Shown in pieces: positions 11,415-23,859 of a DNA stretch of 64,000 bases. A program made the position numbers and the translations under genes. Numbering within the stretch: position 1 is the first letter of the stretch; each line of letters opens with the position of its first letter. The notes beneath the pieces were generated by a model. The model had not been told where the DNA came from, did no database searches, and saw only the letters and a program-made list of their open reading frames with translations. The DNA is taken from NCBI GenBank assembly GCA_015680685.1, contig MNCI01017582.1:292186-356185 (forward strand), written 5' to 3'. This stretch comes from Gnetum montanum (Eukaryota > Streptophyta > Gnetopsida > Gnetales > Gnetaceae).

Positions 11415-14400
11415 GGCTTCATACTATCTTAACCATCACACTAAAGAACTACATGGTTCTAATTCCTTATGTGTTATGCACAAGAATATGTAAACTTTAA
11501 AGGAGCCTTGGCTCTAATTATTAGGTCACCACACCATCCTTTCATATGAAGCAAATCTTAGGACTAAATGTGTTACATTAGGAATATGTCTTCACTCTTT
11601 TAGGAAACAAAAACAAAACTACATGATCCAAAATATAATTAAAAATGAAACAAGAAGTACATTAGCATCAAGAAATACATTGGGCTCTAACATTGCATAA
11701 TTGTTAAACTGAATAAGTCATAATAAACCATCCAATATAACTAATTCCAAATCTGAGTTGGCCTACATCTAACATAGGAAGAAATAGTACAAATCCCATA
11801 CATATTAGAGATTCATAATCACAACTAAATATTATATCATAGAATCAAACTCTAATTGAAATTATAAAATCAACTAAAATCTCAAATATTATGAAAATTT
11901 AATCATTATTTATCTTCTCTAAATCCTCCTCATCATAACTAACATAAAAATCAAAAAATCATAGCAACCAAGGAAAATCAATCTTAAGACTAAGTAGGAT
12001 AAACCAACTAGTAGAAATACTCCCTTATGGATTTGGATGGAGGCATTTGGTAGTTGGATAATCATGTGCATGGGTCTCTACAAACAAATGTTAACTAAAT
12101 GAAATAAAAATCAAACCAAGTAAATAATAATGACAATAATAAACAAACCATTAGTAATAAGCTAAAAAATTCATCATCACCCTTACCAAGAATAGAACCA
12201 ATTTCCAAAGATAATAAGCCTAAAATCCACATTTTGTCAAAGAATTGATGAGTCTAAAACCCAATATATAAATGATTGATGATACTAAATCTTACATAAT
12301 GATTGATGACTCTAAAGCCTAGATACAACTCATTGATAAGTTTGAAATCCATATATAATGATCAATGAGACTGAATCTCACATATATAATTGATGAGTCT
12401 AAAACTCATATATAATTGAATAGTTAGTTAAACTAAAACTAGAATCCAACAAATAATTTTTTGAGTGGTAAAAAGATGAACCTAAATATCCAACGAAGCT
12501 AACATATCCAAACCAAAGAAATGGTAAGTCTAAAACTCACATCAAATATGTAGTTTGTTAATCAAAAATTCACATTGAGTTGAATGGTTGATGGGCCCAA
12601 GTCTCATATATATTAAATGAAGGTTAATTATTAAATTTTCAAAAATGTCAACATCCAAACTAGAAGATCTAGGCCAATAGATCAAGAAATATTGTCAAAT
12701 GAAAAGTTTTGATGTGTTAATGAGGTCAAGGATCAAAATATGAGTTTAGATGAATGTCTAAAAAATATTAGAATATTTCCAAATTAATATCAGATTTTCT
12801 TATGGTGGTTCTAAGCTTGTATAGCTACTAAATTACTAATAGTTATTCATTACCAATTTTTAGACTTTCTAGGAGCCCTAAAAATGTCATTTTTGGTTTT
12901 TCTTTTTTCTTTTTTCTTTTTTTTACAATCTTCTATTGCCTTGGGATTAGGGATTTCTTTACAAAAGTTTCTCCATTATTTACGTTGAATTATTAGAAAA
13001 ATTCACAATAAAGAAAAAAACTTGATCAAAACTAATCAAAAATATGCTCAAACTTGGTTAAAATATTAATTAGTGCCCTATGAATGATATAAAACCTTAG
13101 AAATAGTAAAAATGTAGAAAAATAATATTCAAATTTGATAAATTAAGAAATTCAATAATAGTTTCTAAACAAATGGAAAAGGGCAAACAATGGACACTAA
13201 TCAAAATTACAAAAATCGAATGGAGAAAAAAACCAATTAATCCTACCTAAAATTGATAGTGTTATAGAAAGGATCCCCCTGTGGCTTCAATCTTCCAAGT
13301 AGAATCTAAATCCTAGGAAAATTTGAAGATTAACAATGGGATCTAAGAAAGATCTAAAATGAGATCTTCAAATATGTGTTACTATAGATCTTGGCTATCA
13401 AAGCAAGCCTAGATCTAGCTCTCTTTCTAATTAGTAAAATCTCCCTCTCTAGCTCTCTTTCTAATCTAGTAAAATCTCCCTCTCTAGCTCTATTTCCCAA
13501 AAATCAGCAAGACAAGGCAAAGGATGCTCTCTCATGACATTATGATTAGGCTTATATTCTAGAAATGGTTTTGTAGCATTGGGTAGGGAGCTATCATGTG
13601 AAAAAACTAAATTAAAAAGAAATTATAATTCTAAAAATATTTTTATGACATGATCTACAGCCTACACTAACCTTAGGAGCATCTCCTATGGTCAACAACA
13701 TAGCTAATGGAAGGTTAGGAAGAGATCCTTTAAAGAACTAGCTAAAAATAATTTAAAATTTAAAAATAAATATAAAAATATAATTTCATTAAAAAATATA
13801 AATTTCCTAAACAAATCATACCAAAAAACATAGTTTCTAATGTGCCTAATACCTATTAACTTAAAACTCCAACTAAAGGAATTAGTGCACATGTCCCAAA
13901 TTAAAAGATAATTCAAAACACTAAAAATATTAAAAATTACTAAAACATAAAAGGTATAAAAGTATAAAAATACTTCAATATGATAAAATTATTAAAATAA
14001 TTAAAATAAGAAAGGATCAAAAGAGAAAAATAAACCTTAGAATATTTTAAAAAGTAAAAGGCCAATAAAAAGAACATAGTTAGGCACATAACTTACATCA
14101 CATTCAAAATCTTAGTCAATATATGAGGGGTGGTGTTGAAATCCAAATTAAGTGAAACATAGAGATACCCTAATATTTATAGAAGTTTATAACTCAATGC
14201 TACCTATGACCTGAGGTTACTAGGCCAAGACTCATATCACTAGGCTAACATCTCATTATTACAAAAACTTAATATAAGAGGAGGTCAATAATCATAAACA
14301 TAGATCACTAAAAAAGACATCAAAGGTTTAAATCAAAAACATACCAAAGAGTAAGGAGTATCTAGAAAAATGGTATTATACAATAATCTTCTTCATCAAG
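11415..14400. repeat. Non-coding AT-rich repeat D, copy D1 (core about 11750-13110)
   Basis: I see no gene here. The part 11830-12100 matches 40470-40720, and further stretches match 49497-49672 and 54966-55500, so this is an interspersed repeat. At 12240-12600 a loose tandem array of a GATGAGTCTAAAACCCA-like unit (30-45 bases) is present. At 13418-13500 a 38-bp CT-rich unit is duplicated (AGCTCTCTTTCTAAT). The reading at 13704-13916 (minus) has no recognisable content. Its class is unknown. Confidence 0.6.
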
Positions 14401-15573
14401 AGATTTCATAATAATACAAAGAAGAAGAAGGGTTGCTACTTCTAAAAATGGATCGGAATTATTGTACATCATTTGGAACCAAGTTTTCCTTATCCATATT
14501 TCAAATACATACTCCTATCAAATAATTTATTTAATTTTTAAACAAAGGATGAATTTTGAACTTTCATACCCATTTTTCTTTATTTTCATCAAAATGACAT
14601 CCTAATATTTTACCTTAGTTTTCAAAAATTATTTATTACTTTGAGTAAATTTCATGCATCTTATTTTTGAATAGCACATTAATTCATTCCATTTCAACTT
14701 AAAAGTGAATATGAATTTAGAATTTTTTAGTAGTAAGAGTCTTAGTTTGGTAATCCTAGGTTATAGTTTTGATTCTACTAGGTAGCACTAAGTTATATAT
14801 TAATAAAAAATTCCATAAAAAGAATACTAAAATTGGTGGATCTCAATGGATGTACAAAAAAATTTTAGTTTCAGTATTTTATTATAAGAAATCTAGAAAT
14901 GATTAATGAAGTGAAACTTGCAATATTGTGGGTCTTACATTTTACTTATAAAGATTCATTTCTTTTTATTGTTTCATCATTTTATAAGATGTTATGAAAC
15001 TGAAATGTTTTTTCTTAGATGATTATGATTTATTATTTTATGATGCAAATCATGAGATTTTGGATAAAGGTAGAGTTGTAGTGTTAGAATGATATATGTG
15101 CACATGTGAACTTTTATTTAGTTATTTTTAAAATATATTTAAATATAATAATGAATATTTTCTTGCTTTATTTTTCTAATTTCTTTAGCAACTTAAACCT
15201 AGGTAGATTAATAATATTATGTTCATCTCTAATTTTAAGAATTTAAATATTTTAAAATAATAAAACTTAATAACATAAATAAGAATCAAGAGGACTTTGG
15301 AAAAAGATTACTTCTATGACTCAAGAAAAGAAAGGTTCTAATCTTATAGAAAAGATGCTAAAGATTATCTTAGTCACCTTCCTAAAATGGCATCTAATGA
15401 TTTGAATGCTTACATTGCTAAGGAAAATTTTATCAATATTAAGAAATTGATAAAGGTTACCTAGAAGAAATATTATCCCTTAGTCTCCTTTCTTAACTAT
15501 CTTGTCCTAATACGAATCTTATAGGAAGATGCGTAATATTATCTTAGTTACTTTCCTAAATTGACACCTACAT
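14401..15573. other. AT-rich sequence, no gene recognised
   Basis: All six frames are closed at short intervals and there is no retroelement motif I recognise. The stretch 15300-15570 holds two similar pieces (around AAAGATTATCTTAGTCACCTTCCTAAA and a repeat of it about 190 bases later), which suggests an old tandem duplication. Confidence 0.5.
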
Positions 15574-15966
15574 GTAATGTCCCATCCCTTGTTAAGGATG
15601 TAATTGTATTATTAATTATGTAACTAACCTTTGAGATAAGTGATGTCTTATTATGAAGAGTTGTAACTATTCATAGTACCCTTCAAGGATACATTTGACC
15701 CATGACATTTAAGGTTGGGCATAGAGATCGTATCATCATGAAGTTGCAGAGCCAAATTGGAACTAACAACAGTTGAGTAAAGTAGGAGAGGAAGGGACTA
15801 ATCATCCTTTCAATCTAATGGCCTAACCATGGTGGTAGTTTTGGATTGCCTATAAGGATCCTAGGTGCTATAATAAGATAATCTAGATCCATTGATAGTA
15901 TACCTAAATAAATTTTGTTAATAAAGTTCCATTGTTTATTTTATTTTTAATTTCATTCCTTCACAA
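15574..15966 (+). repeat. Possible solo LTR (unknown family)
   Basis: The segment starts TGTAATGTCCCATCCC and ends CATTCCTTCACA, so it has TG...CA ends, with AATAAA-type signals near its end. The flanking pentamers (CTACA and AATAT) do not match, so no target duplication supports it. Low confidence. Confidence 0.25.
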
Positions 15967-16249
15967 ATATTTGTAAGTTTAAACATACAATATAGATTTT
16001 TTTCACATTAAATGATAATTGTAGACAATGAATTATTGAATTCATTGACATCCAATAATGGAATGTCACATTTTTCATTAGATAAAATCATAGTCCAAGA
16101 GCTAAAAGTTAATTTAAGGAAGAAAATAAATTACTAGTGTTATTTTATTTAAATAAGAAGAATAGTACATAAATGAAGATAATATGATATGGAAAAAATG
16201 TGAACATGAACTACATAGGATAAATTAAACATCCAACTTAAAGAACTAA
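15967..16249. other. AT-rich, no gene recognised
   Basis: Short stretch between the possible LTR and the diverged family A relative. A minus-strand open reading at 16149-16331 has no recognisable content. Confidence 0.4.
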
Positions 16250-16865
16250 AGGAGATCTTTGGCAACTTTTGTTTGAGCCATCCACTCTTCCTTATTGATA
16301 TTATCTTTTTTGAGTACATTCCAACATACAATCAAGCCATCATAGAGTTGTCAAATGTACTTTATGGTACTGTTAATAGTAGCCTTTTCCTTATCAACCT
16401 TTTTAAATTTTGATTCTAATAAGTTAATTTGAAGATCCATTGTGCCACATACTCTTGCCATTCCTTCTCCTTCCTCTATAGATATAAGATTAGCGTCACA
16501 AGAAGAATTCACTACTCATGTGAAGCCAATATTTTTTAATCTAGAGTATTCACTTACAATTTAGAAAGTATCAAGTTAAGCTAGTAGCATTCTCTAATTT
16601 TCCTTAGATCTGTTCAAGATTTTGGTGACTATGAAGCATTATTGAGGATGGCATGAAATGTTGATGAATCACCAAACTGCACCAAGCCATAATCACTTTT
16701 GAAGTCATAGGATTTGGAATTACTTAAGTGATATAACTCCTTATGAACAAAGTGCATAGTATTCTTAGTGATTAGATTTCTAAGACTACAAAGAAGAATA
16801 AGTTCTTTCTCTACAATAACCATCATTTGTCCTAAAGAGTGGGATGAGACCTTGATGGTAACCAA
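16250..16865 (-). pseudogene. Unrecognised reading after the second array of A''
   Basis: The minus-strand frame opens with a 78-residue reading (MVTIKVSSHSLGQMMVIVEK...). After stops it continues with MARVCGTMDLQINLLESKF and KVDKEKATINSTIKYI, which look like a coiled coil. Its position after a GATATC array equals that of ORF2 in family A, but I see no clear residue match to ORF2. It may instead be flanking sequence. Confidence 0.3.
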
Positions 16866-16949
16866 AGATAATTCTAACTTTGAGAGGAAGAAATTGTAAG
16901 AGTTTGGGTAAGGGACTAAGAACTAAGTGCCAACCCAAGTGGACCCGCC

Positions 16950-17094
16950 TCCTATTTATAAGCAACGAGACAGGTCCCAATATCGGATGTTCAATATCAC
17001 TTGGCAAGATCTGATATCGTGGACCTGATATCACGGACACAATATCACGGACATGATATCATGGCCTCGATATCCTGACTCATTAGATAGGCAC
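16950..17094 (-). promoter_or_regulatory. GATATC array and TATA box of A''
   Basis: On the minus strand the block starts TAATGAGTCAGGATATC, close to the family A LTR start TGATGAGTCATG. It has four or more GATATC or GATATT cores, then TATAAATA (16960-16953) and AGGAGGCGGG. It is either an LTR start or an internal promoter. Its position after gag allows both readings. Confidence 0.5.
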
Positions 17095-17279
17095 ATTAAA
17101 CTTCCTTACACCTCCTACACTCACAATCACTACCTCATTCCTTGTACTCTTTAGCAATTGTTAGGATAGCTTGAAATTTGCTATCCATGGAGTCCCATAA
17201 CTAATCAACCTTGGTTGTAATTTTAGATTAAAATTTTTAAAGCTACAAGGCTTTCCTATTTGATACCTCATCAAGTGTT

Positions 17280-18461
17280 GATTATTCCTCACTATCATAA
17301 AATCAACCTCCCTCTTATGAATGGAAGGATTGTGATTATACTCTTATGCACTTTCTCATTTTCTCAATTCACCTTCCTCTTTAGCTACTTGCTCAATCAA
17401 TCTTTGGATTTGATGGGCACTTAATTTTGACAATTACCCTTTGGCATAGACATCAAGGGTTCTCCTTACTTCAAATTGAAGCTCATCTACAATGTGGCAA
17501 AGTTGATCTAGTTGAGAATAACCATGGCTAGGACATCTATGCATTAAGAAATAGTATCGGCCAACGGCAACATCCAAGGGTTCATGTGTTCCTCATTTCC
17601 ATCCTTGGATTTGCCTTCTCAAGTTAGACACTTTGAAGTATGTTTGATATTTATCATTGAAAAATTCAAGCATTGTACACCATCATCTAATAGATTTTGG
17701 TTTTAAGGACCGATACCATTTTTCTGCTTCTTTAATGAGTGTTCATGGGAACAACTTAATCTTTTTCCATTCATTCTCTATGTTCTACAAGGCACATGCA
17801 TCTTAGAAAGCTTGGAGATGGTTCTATAGATCTGAGTTATATCCCCCTTTGAACCTAGGCATATTCTTCATATATAGCCTCTTGATCCAACTATTATTCA
17901 CATGCCTTGTTGGAATTCATACTACCTCTACAATGTTTAGCATACTTCGAGCAACAAGCAAAGGCTCATCAAGGCCTTAACTTTGGTGCCTATGATTCCC
18001 TCTACTACCCCTTTGTTCATGGTGTTATGTCTCTCTTGAATTCTTGTGCCCTTATTTTTGCCTTGCCCAATGGTCCCTCTAATCATTTTGGTCTCGTCAA
18101 TCACCTCCATCATGGTTGCACCCCCTATGGTTGTGATCAAATCTAGAACAAGAAGACGATGATGACAAAGGTAAAGAGGAAGGAGGACTAGCACCATCAC
18201 GATGCCTACTACCACCTCTTCAGCAATCGTGACCATGATTATGATCTTGTTTCTTGTTCGCATCCCTGCCTTGACTTGCCTTTTTGAATTCTTCTTTGTC
18301 ATCGGATCAATTCTTACTAGAACCAGAATTGTGAATTGTGGACTACAAATTCTGGTTTTGACCTCCTTCATCGAAGTCAAAGAGAGAAATTCCACTGAAT
18401 GGAAAACCCCCAAAGAAGGGTTCTCCACCATCTTTTTGGTATAACAAGAAGGGAGAATCAT
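17280..18461 (-). pseudogene. gag-like gene of A''
   Basis: The minus-strand reading from about 17930 to 17440 gives WKKIKLFPWTLIKEAEKWY, RSLKPKSIR, EFFNDKYQTYFKVSNLRRQ, THEPLDVAVGRYYFL and CPSHGYSQ. These follow ORF1 of family A residue by residue (compare YRSLKPNSI, EKYQTYARVLALRKQ, HEPLDMALERYYALL). This is the Retrotrans_gag core. The N-terminal part (18461-17940) is a Gly/His/Asn/Asp-rich low-complexity region with SSKN and HNHGHD stretches, unlike ORF1. Stops and one or more frameshifts are present. Confidence 0.65.
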
Positions 18462-18479
18462 TAAATCTTTTTCCCTTCA

Positions 18480-18640
18480 TAACAGGAATGGAAAATCACA
18501 TGTCTTCTCAGTTCCAAAAATGATATGAAAATTGTGAGGCCGAGCAGTATATTTATAGATCGGCATATACCCTATGATATTAGATATCCAATAATGCATC
18601 CTAGGCTCTGATATTGGGTATCCAATATTGAAATGTGTCA
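18480..18640 (-). promoter_or_regulatory. TATA box and palindromic ATATTGG/GATATCC block upstream of the A'' gag
   Basis: On the minus strand, several ATATTGGATA-type inverted motifs are followed by CGATCTATAAATATAC (TATA at about 18556-18549). This mirrors the family A LTR promoter, where inverted GATATC motifs precede TATAAATA. Confidence 0.4.
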
Positions 18641-18829
18641 AAACATAACTCATCAAACTAGTAAATAAGTTAAATTTTGTATGCATAGAGCTATTGTCAC
18701 TATATTTTATGTTTTCTTTCATTACTCAAACATTTTTCTCCCCATAGGTGCCTATTTTAATGGATGTCTACTACTTTTCCTAATGGATATATTTTATCTA
18801 TATATTTTAATTTTCTTTAAGTAATACCT

Positions 18830-19574
18830 TTCCAAGCTAAGTGTGCTTAGCAAGATGTTACACAATAGCATTTTACTATAGATCATCTGGTCACTTTAAA
18901 ATATCTTATTAATAGAGAAAAATGTTTGCACAAGGAAATTTTTTATGCTTTGTAGATTTTTCTAAGGCTTATGATTCTATCATTCGAAGCAAGTTATGCA
19001 GGCACTTGGAAAATCTAGAAGTTACAAGCACATTATTAACAACTTTCCAAAAACCTTACAAAGAGGTATGTATTTAGTTTACAAATGGGCAACAAAGAAT
19101 CGTGTTTAATAGTTTTGTTAGTTTTAAACAAGGATGCCCTTTTTCTACTACTTTATTTAGGATTTTTATTAATAAACTTGAAGAGTGGATGCACAAAATA
19201 CTAACTCATTTTACAATTATAATTAGAAAAAATCTTGTCAAATTCTTATTTTATGCTAATGAAGTTGCCTTAATTTCAAATTTAATGGAAGGATTGCATC
19301 AAATGCTTAATACTCTTAATGACTTTTGTTAGCATTCAAGAATAGAAGTTAATATCCAAAAAAGAAAAATTATGACATGTGACACATGAAATAAGATGTA
19401 CAATTTTACTATAGGACATAAATATGTGGACATAATTTACTCTTCCAAATATCATGGTCTAGAATGCTCCCACAAATGGGATCAATACATTACACAAAGA
19501 GTTGCACATCATATACAAGGCTTATTTGCCTCAAAAAATATATAAAAGAAGGAATCAATACTAGCTTGGGATAT
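18830..19574 (+). pseudogene. LINE reverse transcriptase, first part
   Basis: With a frameshift near 18935 the reading gives TIDHLVTLKYLINREK, FVDFSKAYDSIIRSKL, FNSFVSFKQGCPFSTTLF, FYANEVALISNLMEGLHQ and an RIEVNIQKRK segment. These are the non-LTR RT blocks (D-F-x-K-A-Y-D, K-Q-G-C-P, Y-A-D-D, N-x-x-K-T-K). The Y-A-D-D catalytic block is changed to YANE, so it is inactive. The reading is cut at 19574 by copy A2 and resumes at 27735. Confidence 0.85.
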
Positions 19575-20352
19575 TGATGGGACGTGATATCACATGGGCC
19601 ACGATATCGCAGTCTATCGCCATGTCTATAAATAAGAGGTGGCTCTCCCTTATTTCATAACTTAGATTAGATTGTAGCTAAACTCTGGCAATTTGATCCC
19701 TCCAGAGATAGATTATTTTCCAATGTATGCCCGTAGTGTGGTGAATGTAATTGTATGACATCCTTTATCCGAGTGTGACATACTTGGACACACACATGAC
19801 CGGAAATAAAGATCGAGATTACTTCATCATTGCAGCATTCACTCTATTATTTATTTATTTAATTGTTATTTACTGCTTTCCTAATTAGTCTCTCTCACTC
19901 TTAAACTCACGTTAGACCGTGGAATGAGTATAACTTGATTACGAGCATTTAAGTGTGACTACTTGGTAACCCAGTAGCGTACCTAGGATCTGCGCTTGGT
20001 AATCCCAATGGTACTCATGCACGAAGTCCAAGATGTGTACGGATGATCAAGGAATGGATGCTCATCACACTTAGGCTAGATTATATTCTCTTACCCTTTC
20101 TTCCTTAGATTAGTAACATTACTTTCCACTACCTTCAGGAGTAGCATTAGATTAGGAACACATCATACACCTCACTCTAGACTAAACCATATGTGACAAA
20201 GATAATACTAGTCTAGGTGGGAAGACAATAAACTGCAACCTAAGGATAACTTTCTAGGTGCCACAACTAGTCCATCTATGGAGTTTGACTGGATTGCACA
20301 TGTAATGCTCATATTTGTATGGTTGAGTGTAGGGGTACCTCACCACTCATCA
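19575..20352 (+). repeat. 5' LTR of A2 (778 bp)
   Basis: It starts TGATGGGACGTGATATC and ends CACTCATCA. Only two GATATC cores remain (within 19585-19612), with TATAAATA at 19627-19634 just 52 bases from the start. A poly(A)-type AATAAA is at 19805-19810. The 3' LTR of the same element is 97 bases longer, the difference lying in the GATATC array. Confidence 0.92.
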
Positions 20353-20353
20353 T

Positions 20354-20370
20354 TGGCGTCGTTGCCAAGG
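20354..20370 (+). promoter_or_regulatory. Primer binding site (tRNA-Asp type), A2
   Basis: TGGCGTCGTTGCCAAGG lies one base after the LTR. The complement of the plant tRNA-Asp 3' end is TGGCGCCGTTGCCGGGG as I know it; 14 of 17 bases match and all changes are transitions. Confidence 0.75.
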
Positions 20371-20497
20371 ATGGTGCTAGTTACCTAGATTAGTTATATC
20401 ATATAAGGTTATTGTATAGGACTTAACAATATATCTCTTAGGAAGAAGAAATAATTATTAAAAAGTCACATATAAATTCACACACAACTTCACAACA

Positions 20498-22476
20498 ATG
20501 CCTCTCCTACAATACTATAACAATGACACTTAGTGAGGAAGTTCATTGGAGAACCAATGAACTATATGATAATGAAGATTGGAGTATACAACGTGAAGTG
20601 GGGGTTTCTTATAAACATGAATGGAAGCAACGTCATCCCAACACATGAACGCATAACTTACCCAATGACGATGAACCTCCACTGGCCACTATAAGCCTAA
20701 CGCAAATACAAGAGGCTGTTCGAATCTCACGTAGGCATCGTAAAGAGACTCATCTACCCAAGCTCAATTTAAACAACTTCCCTAAATTTTCAAGAGGCTA
20801 TGACTTATATCCGCATCAACATTTACAAGCCTTCTACGATGCTTGCACATGGAATAACATTGATAATGGGTGGCAAAAACTTAAGCTCTTTCCCATAACA
20901 CTAATTGACCAAGCAAAAGTATGGTATCGATCATTAAAACCAAATTCAATATGACATTGGTCAACAATGGTAGAAGTCTTTAATGAAAAATATCAAACCT
21001 ATGCAAGAGTGTTGGCCTTGAGGAAACAAATCCAAGGATGGAAACAAGCAAAACATGAACCCTTGGACATGGCCTTAGAAAGATATTATGCCCTGTTAAA
21101 CAACTGTCCAAGCCATGGGTTTTCCGAGGAACGGCTAATGTACCATATCATTGATGGGCTATGTAATGAAACCAAAGAAACCTTAGGAATGTATGCCCAA
21201 GGTCAATTATATGAGCTACAAACCCATCAAGTCCAAGAGCTTATTAAGCGGGTAGCAAAAGAAGAAGGAGAAATGGCTAGATGGGAGAGTGTTGAAAAAC
21301 ATCAACGGGACCAAAATCTCAAATTAACAAAGGTCCATGATCATACAAAGGAGAAAACAACCAATCTCAAGGTGGAAACATCATCTTTGCCAACACAAAA
21401 AATGTTAGAAGAAGTTGAGGCAAAGATCAATAAGATTTTGGAATGGATGCATCAAAAGTATGGAGAATATATCAATCTTATTGGAGATAAACTTTTGACA
21501 ATCCAAGAAGCAGGACAAAACAATAGACAGTCAAAAAGAATGGATAAAGAAAATAAGAGCCCAAATACCAATCATACGTATGAATGCAACATATGCCTGT
21601 ACAATCACCCCAAGGGCCAATGCCCAATATTGTTACACTTACATGAGCATTGGGGAAACACGTTACATCCAGAGTTCGTACAAAGATACTCTGTTTGATC
21701 ATAGTGGCAACAATCCTAGTCATGGGGAAGATCACCATTAGACTTGAGGCATCCTTCGTATCATCCAAACCCAAACTCTTATCTTGTTCAACATCCTGTT
21801 TCTCCAACTAAACCAACACACTTTATCTCACCACAGTACCCTTCTCCGCAATATTATCATCCCATGCCTCCAACACAACCACCACGTTGTGCACCTTATA
21901 CTCCTTCTAACTTTCAACATTCTAATCCTTTCCCTCCTTCCACATCACCGCCAACTATTCCTAAGGTGCCTGCACCATAGCAACAACCTTTGAATGCTAC
22001 TTGTGCTCCTGTTTCCAACAGTAGTGAGAGGCCTCCTCAACATCCAAAGCACCCCTTCTTTAAACATGGCCGTAAGAAGGGACAACACAATTCTAAGGCC
22101 AATGCACCCTCCAACTCAGCACAAGCCCCACACTGTGGTGCACCCTTATCTTTGAATCACACACCTCATGTAACTTCATCAGGGCCACCAACTCACACCC
22201 CAACAACCATATGACCCAATGAACACAACCATGGGAGGCATCATCTCAATCCTTGCATACCATCTTCTGGTCACAAACATCATAGTGGGTCAACTCGTTA
22301 TCCAGGAACTACATTGTACCAATTGCCCCACTTTGCTCACTATAATCAAGTGTGTGAAACTCGATGGGGTAAGTAGACCGAGCCCCAAGATTTTCAACAT
22401 GCAAGGATCCCCTTCGTCAACTATTAGTCCTTGCCATCCTCAACCATTTAGCTATGAGGGATATCCCTTATTCTAA
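20498..22476 (+). pseudogene. ORF1 (gag) of A2
   Basis: The gag start MPLLQ at 20498 is shared with A3 and A4, but a 2-base deletion near 20530 shifts the frame. The core reads YPHQHLQAFYDACTWNN, KVWYRSLKPNSI, then the open stretch from 20967 (VEVFNEKYQTYARVLALRKQ, EPLDMALERYYALLNN, ERLMYHIIDGL). This is the Retrotrans_gag pattern. A Glu/Lys-rich coiled part follows, then CNICLYNHPKGQC (C-x2-C-x3-H-x4-C; the usual knuckle has x4 before His). The tail (21744-22214) is rich in Pro, His and Ser. In-frame stops occur at 20953, 21697, 21979 and later. In a live copy it would form the particle and bind RNA. Confidence 0.82.
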
Positions 22477-23859
22477 TAACAAGCGGGATTTATAGCCATT
22501 TTTATTTTTCTTTGATTTTACAACTTTTTGTTTTTTAGTTTTTCAAGTTTTCAAACTTTTTGTTTTATCTTTTTGGTGTTTTTGTCTTTTTACATTTTTG
22601 TAAGTAATCTCGTCTATGAATAAAACACTCATTTGGATCATTGGTTGAGGTGTGTTCTATGTTATTAAGTCATGAGTGATTAATTATTTGGACAGTGAGC
22701 CCATTACACCCACTCATCCACTCTACAAATAAGAGGTTCTATTCGAGGGTGCAATGATATTCTTGAAATTCTTAAAACTTAAAATTAATTTTGTGTTCAT
22801 TATACCTAGAATCAAGAAGGATGGACCAAGAGGGAATGATTAGGGTGTGACATCAAGGGGACTTGTGGATTCTCTTTGGTGACATTTGTGGGAGTTATCA
22901 TGCAACGTGGTTGTCCTAAGATCCTTGTAGATCTAATGAAAAATGGGAGTAAGAGTAATCAAAAGGGCACTCAAAATCAATTGTTGTTCTAGGGGGTCCC
23001 ACTGCAAAGACATGCACCCATGCCTAAAGGTTGGCGGTTTCTCTGGATTCAGTATTCCAAAAAACAAAAAGAAGAAAGAAGAGAAAAAGAAAAGAAAAAG
23101 GGAGTGCCACAAAACAAAAATCATTCCTCCCTTGAATAAAACACCAAGTGATTGCATGCCTTATTTTCATGGTACTCTCATAGTTGTTCATCATGGGATA
23201 AAATAATGCAATGTCACTAACTAGAGGAATGGACTTGCTCCTGATCTTGGAACGATGGGGTAATGACACCTTAATCATGCTTTACACGCAGGATTCATGG
23301 TGCCCTGGGTCAGTTACCTCATGTCCCAATCTCTATGACCCCTTTCTATAATTCGTCTCACCTCACTGTTCGTATAATTGTAGCTTATGTCCCATGTAAC
23401 ATAGAATTCTTACCTCATTCTGATGATATTTACATGTGTGTGTTTTGTGGAGTTAGTGTGAATTACATTTAACCCTTCTAGTGCCCACAGACACTTTAAG
23501 TGTGGTTACACAAGGGCATTATAGGTTGAAACCTGCTTTGGGGAGGACCCACTTGTGTAATCTTCACTTATGACATAGCTCACACACACCATTTTTCACC
23601 CTCAACTTATTATTCATAACATCCTTTCCTTACTATTATCCCTCTAAATTTCAATGTTCCTATGTACCATTACATTCCCTTTTTCTTAACCACCCAAGTT
23701 TTTATTGATAAAATTAACACCGTCATCATCAATTGTGCCTCTAGAAGTAATGAAATTGCCCTAGACCCTTAATACTAGCCAATGTCCTCAATTTATAACA
23801 TTAATTTCAAAAAAAATCCTTTAAAAATTTAGTATTTTTGGTGTGCCTCATATCACTAG
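22477..23859 (+). other. Non-coding middle of A2
   Basis: No gene is seen, but the sequence is conserved in A1, A3 and A4. It contains a TATA-like core at 22712-22738 that resembles the LTR core promoter, a purine-rich run at 23055-23105, and a conserved block at 23470-23560 (GGAACCTGCTTTGGGGAGGA in A1). The conservation may be due only to recent common descent. Confidence 0.6.

Larger units (their letters stand above)
16250..18720 (-). mobile_element. Diverged relative of family A (A''), minus strand
   Basis: Read on the minus strand it gives, in order: an AT-rich block with ATATTGG/GATATCC motifs and TATAAATA (18620-18480), a gag reading frame (18461 to about 17280), a second GATATC array followed by TATAAATA (17094-16953), and a coiled-coil-like reading (16865-16250). 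This is the layout of family A. Flanking LTR ends are not clear; the right end abuts a LINE. Confidence 0.55.

Noticed and set aside
17937-18461. 174-codon minus frame with hydrophobic runs as a membrane protein
   Set aside because: It is a shifted frame of the Gly/His/Asn/Asp-rich N-terminus of the A'' gag, which continues into the gag core in another frame.
23024-23278. Open frames over the purine-rich run after ORF1
   Set aside because: The same frames differ or break in A3 and A4 and read Lys/Glu or Phe/Leu homopolymers, so they reflect composition only.
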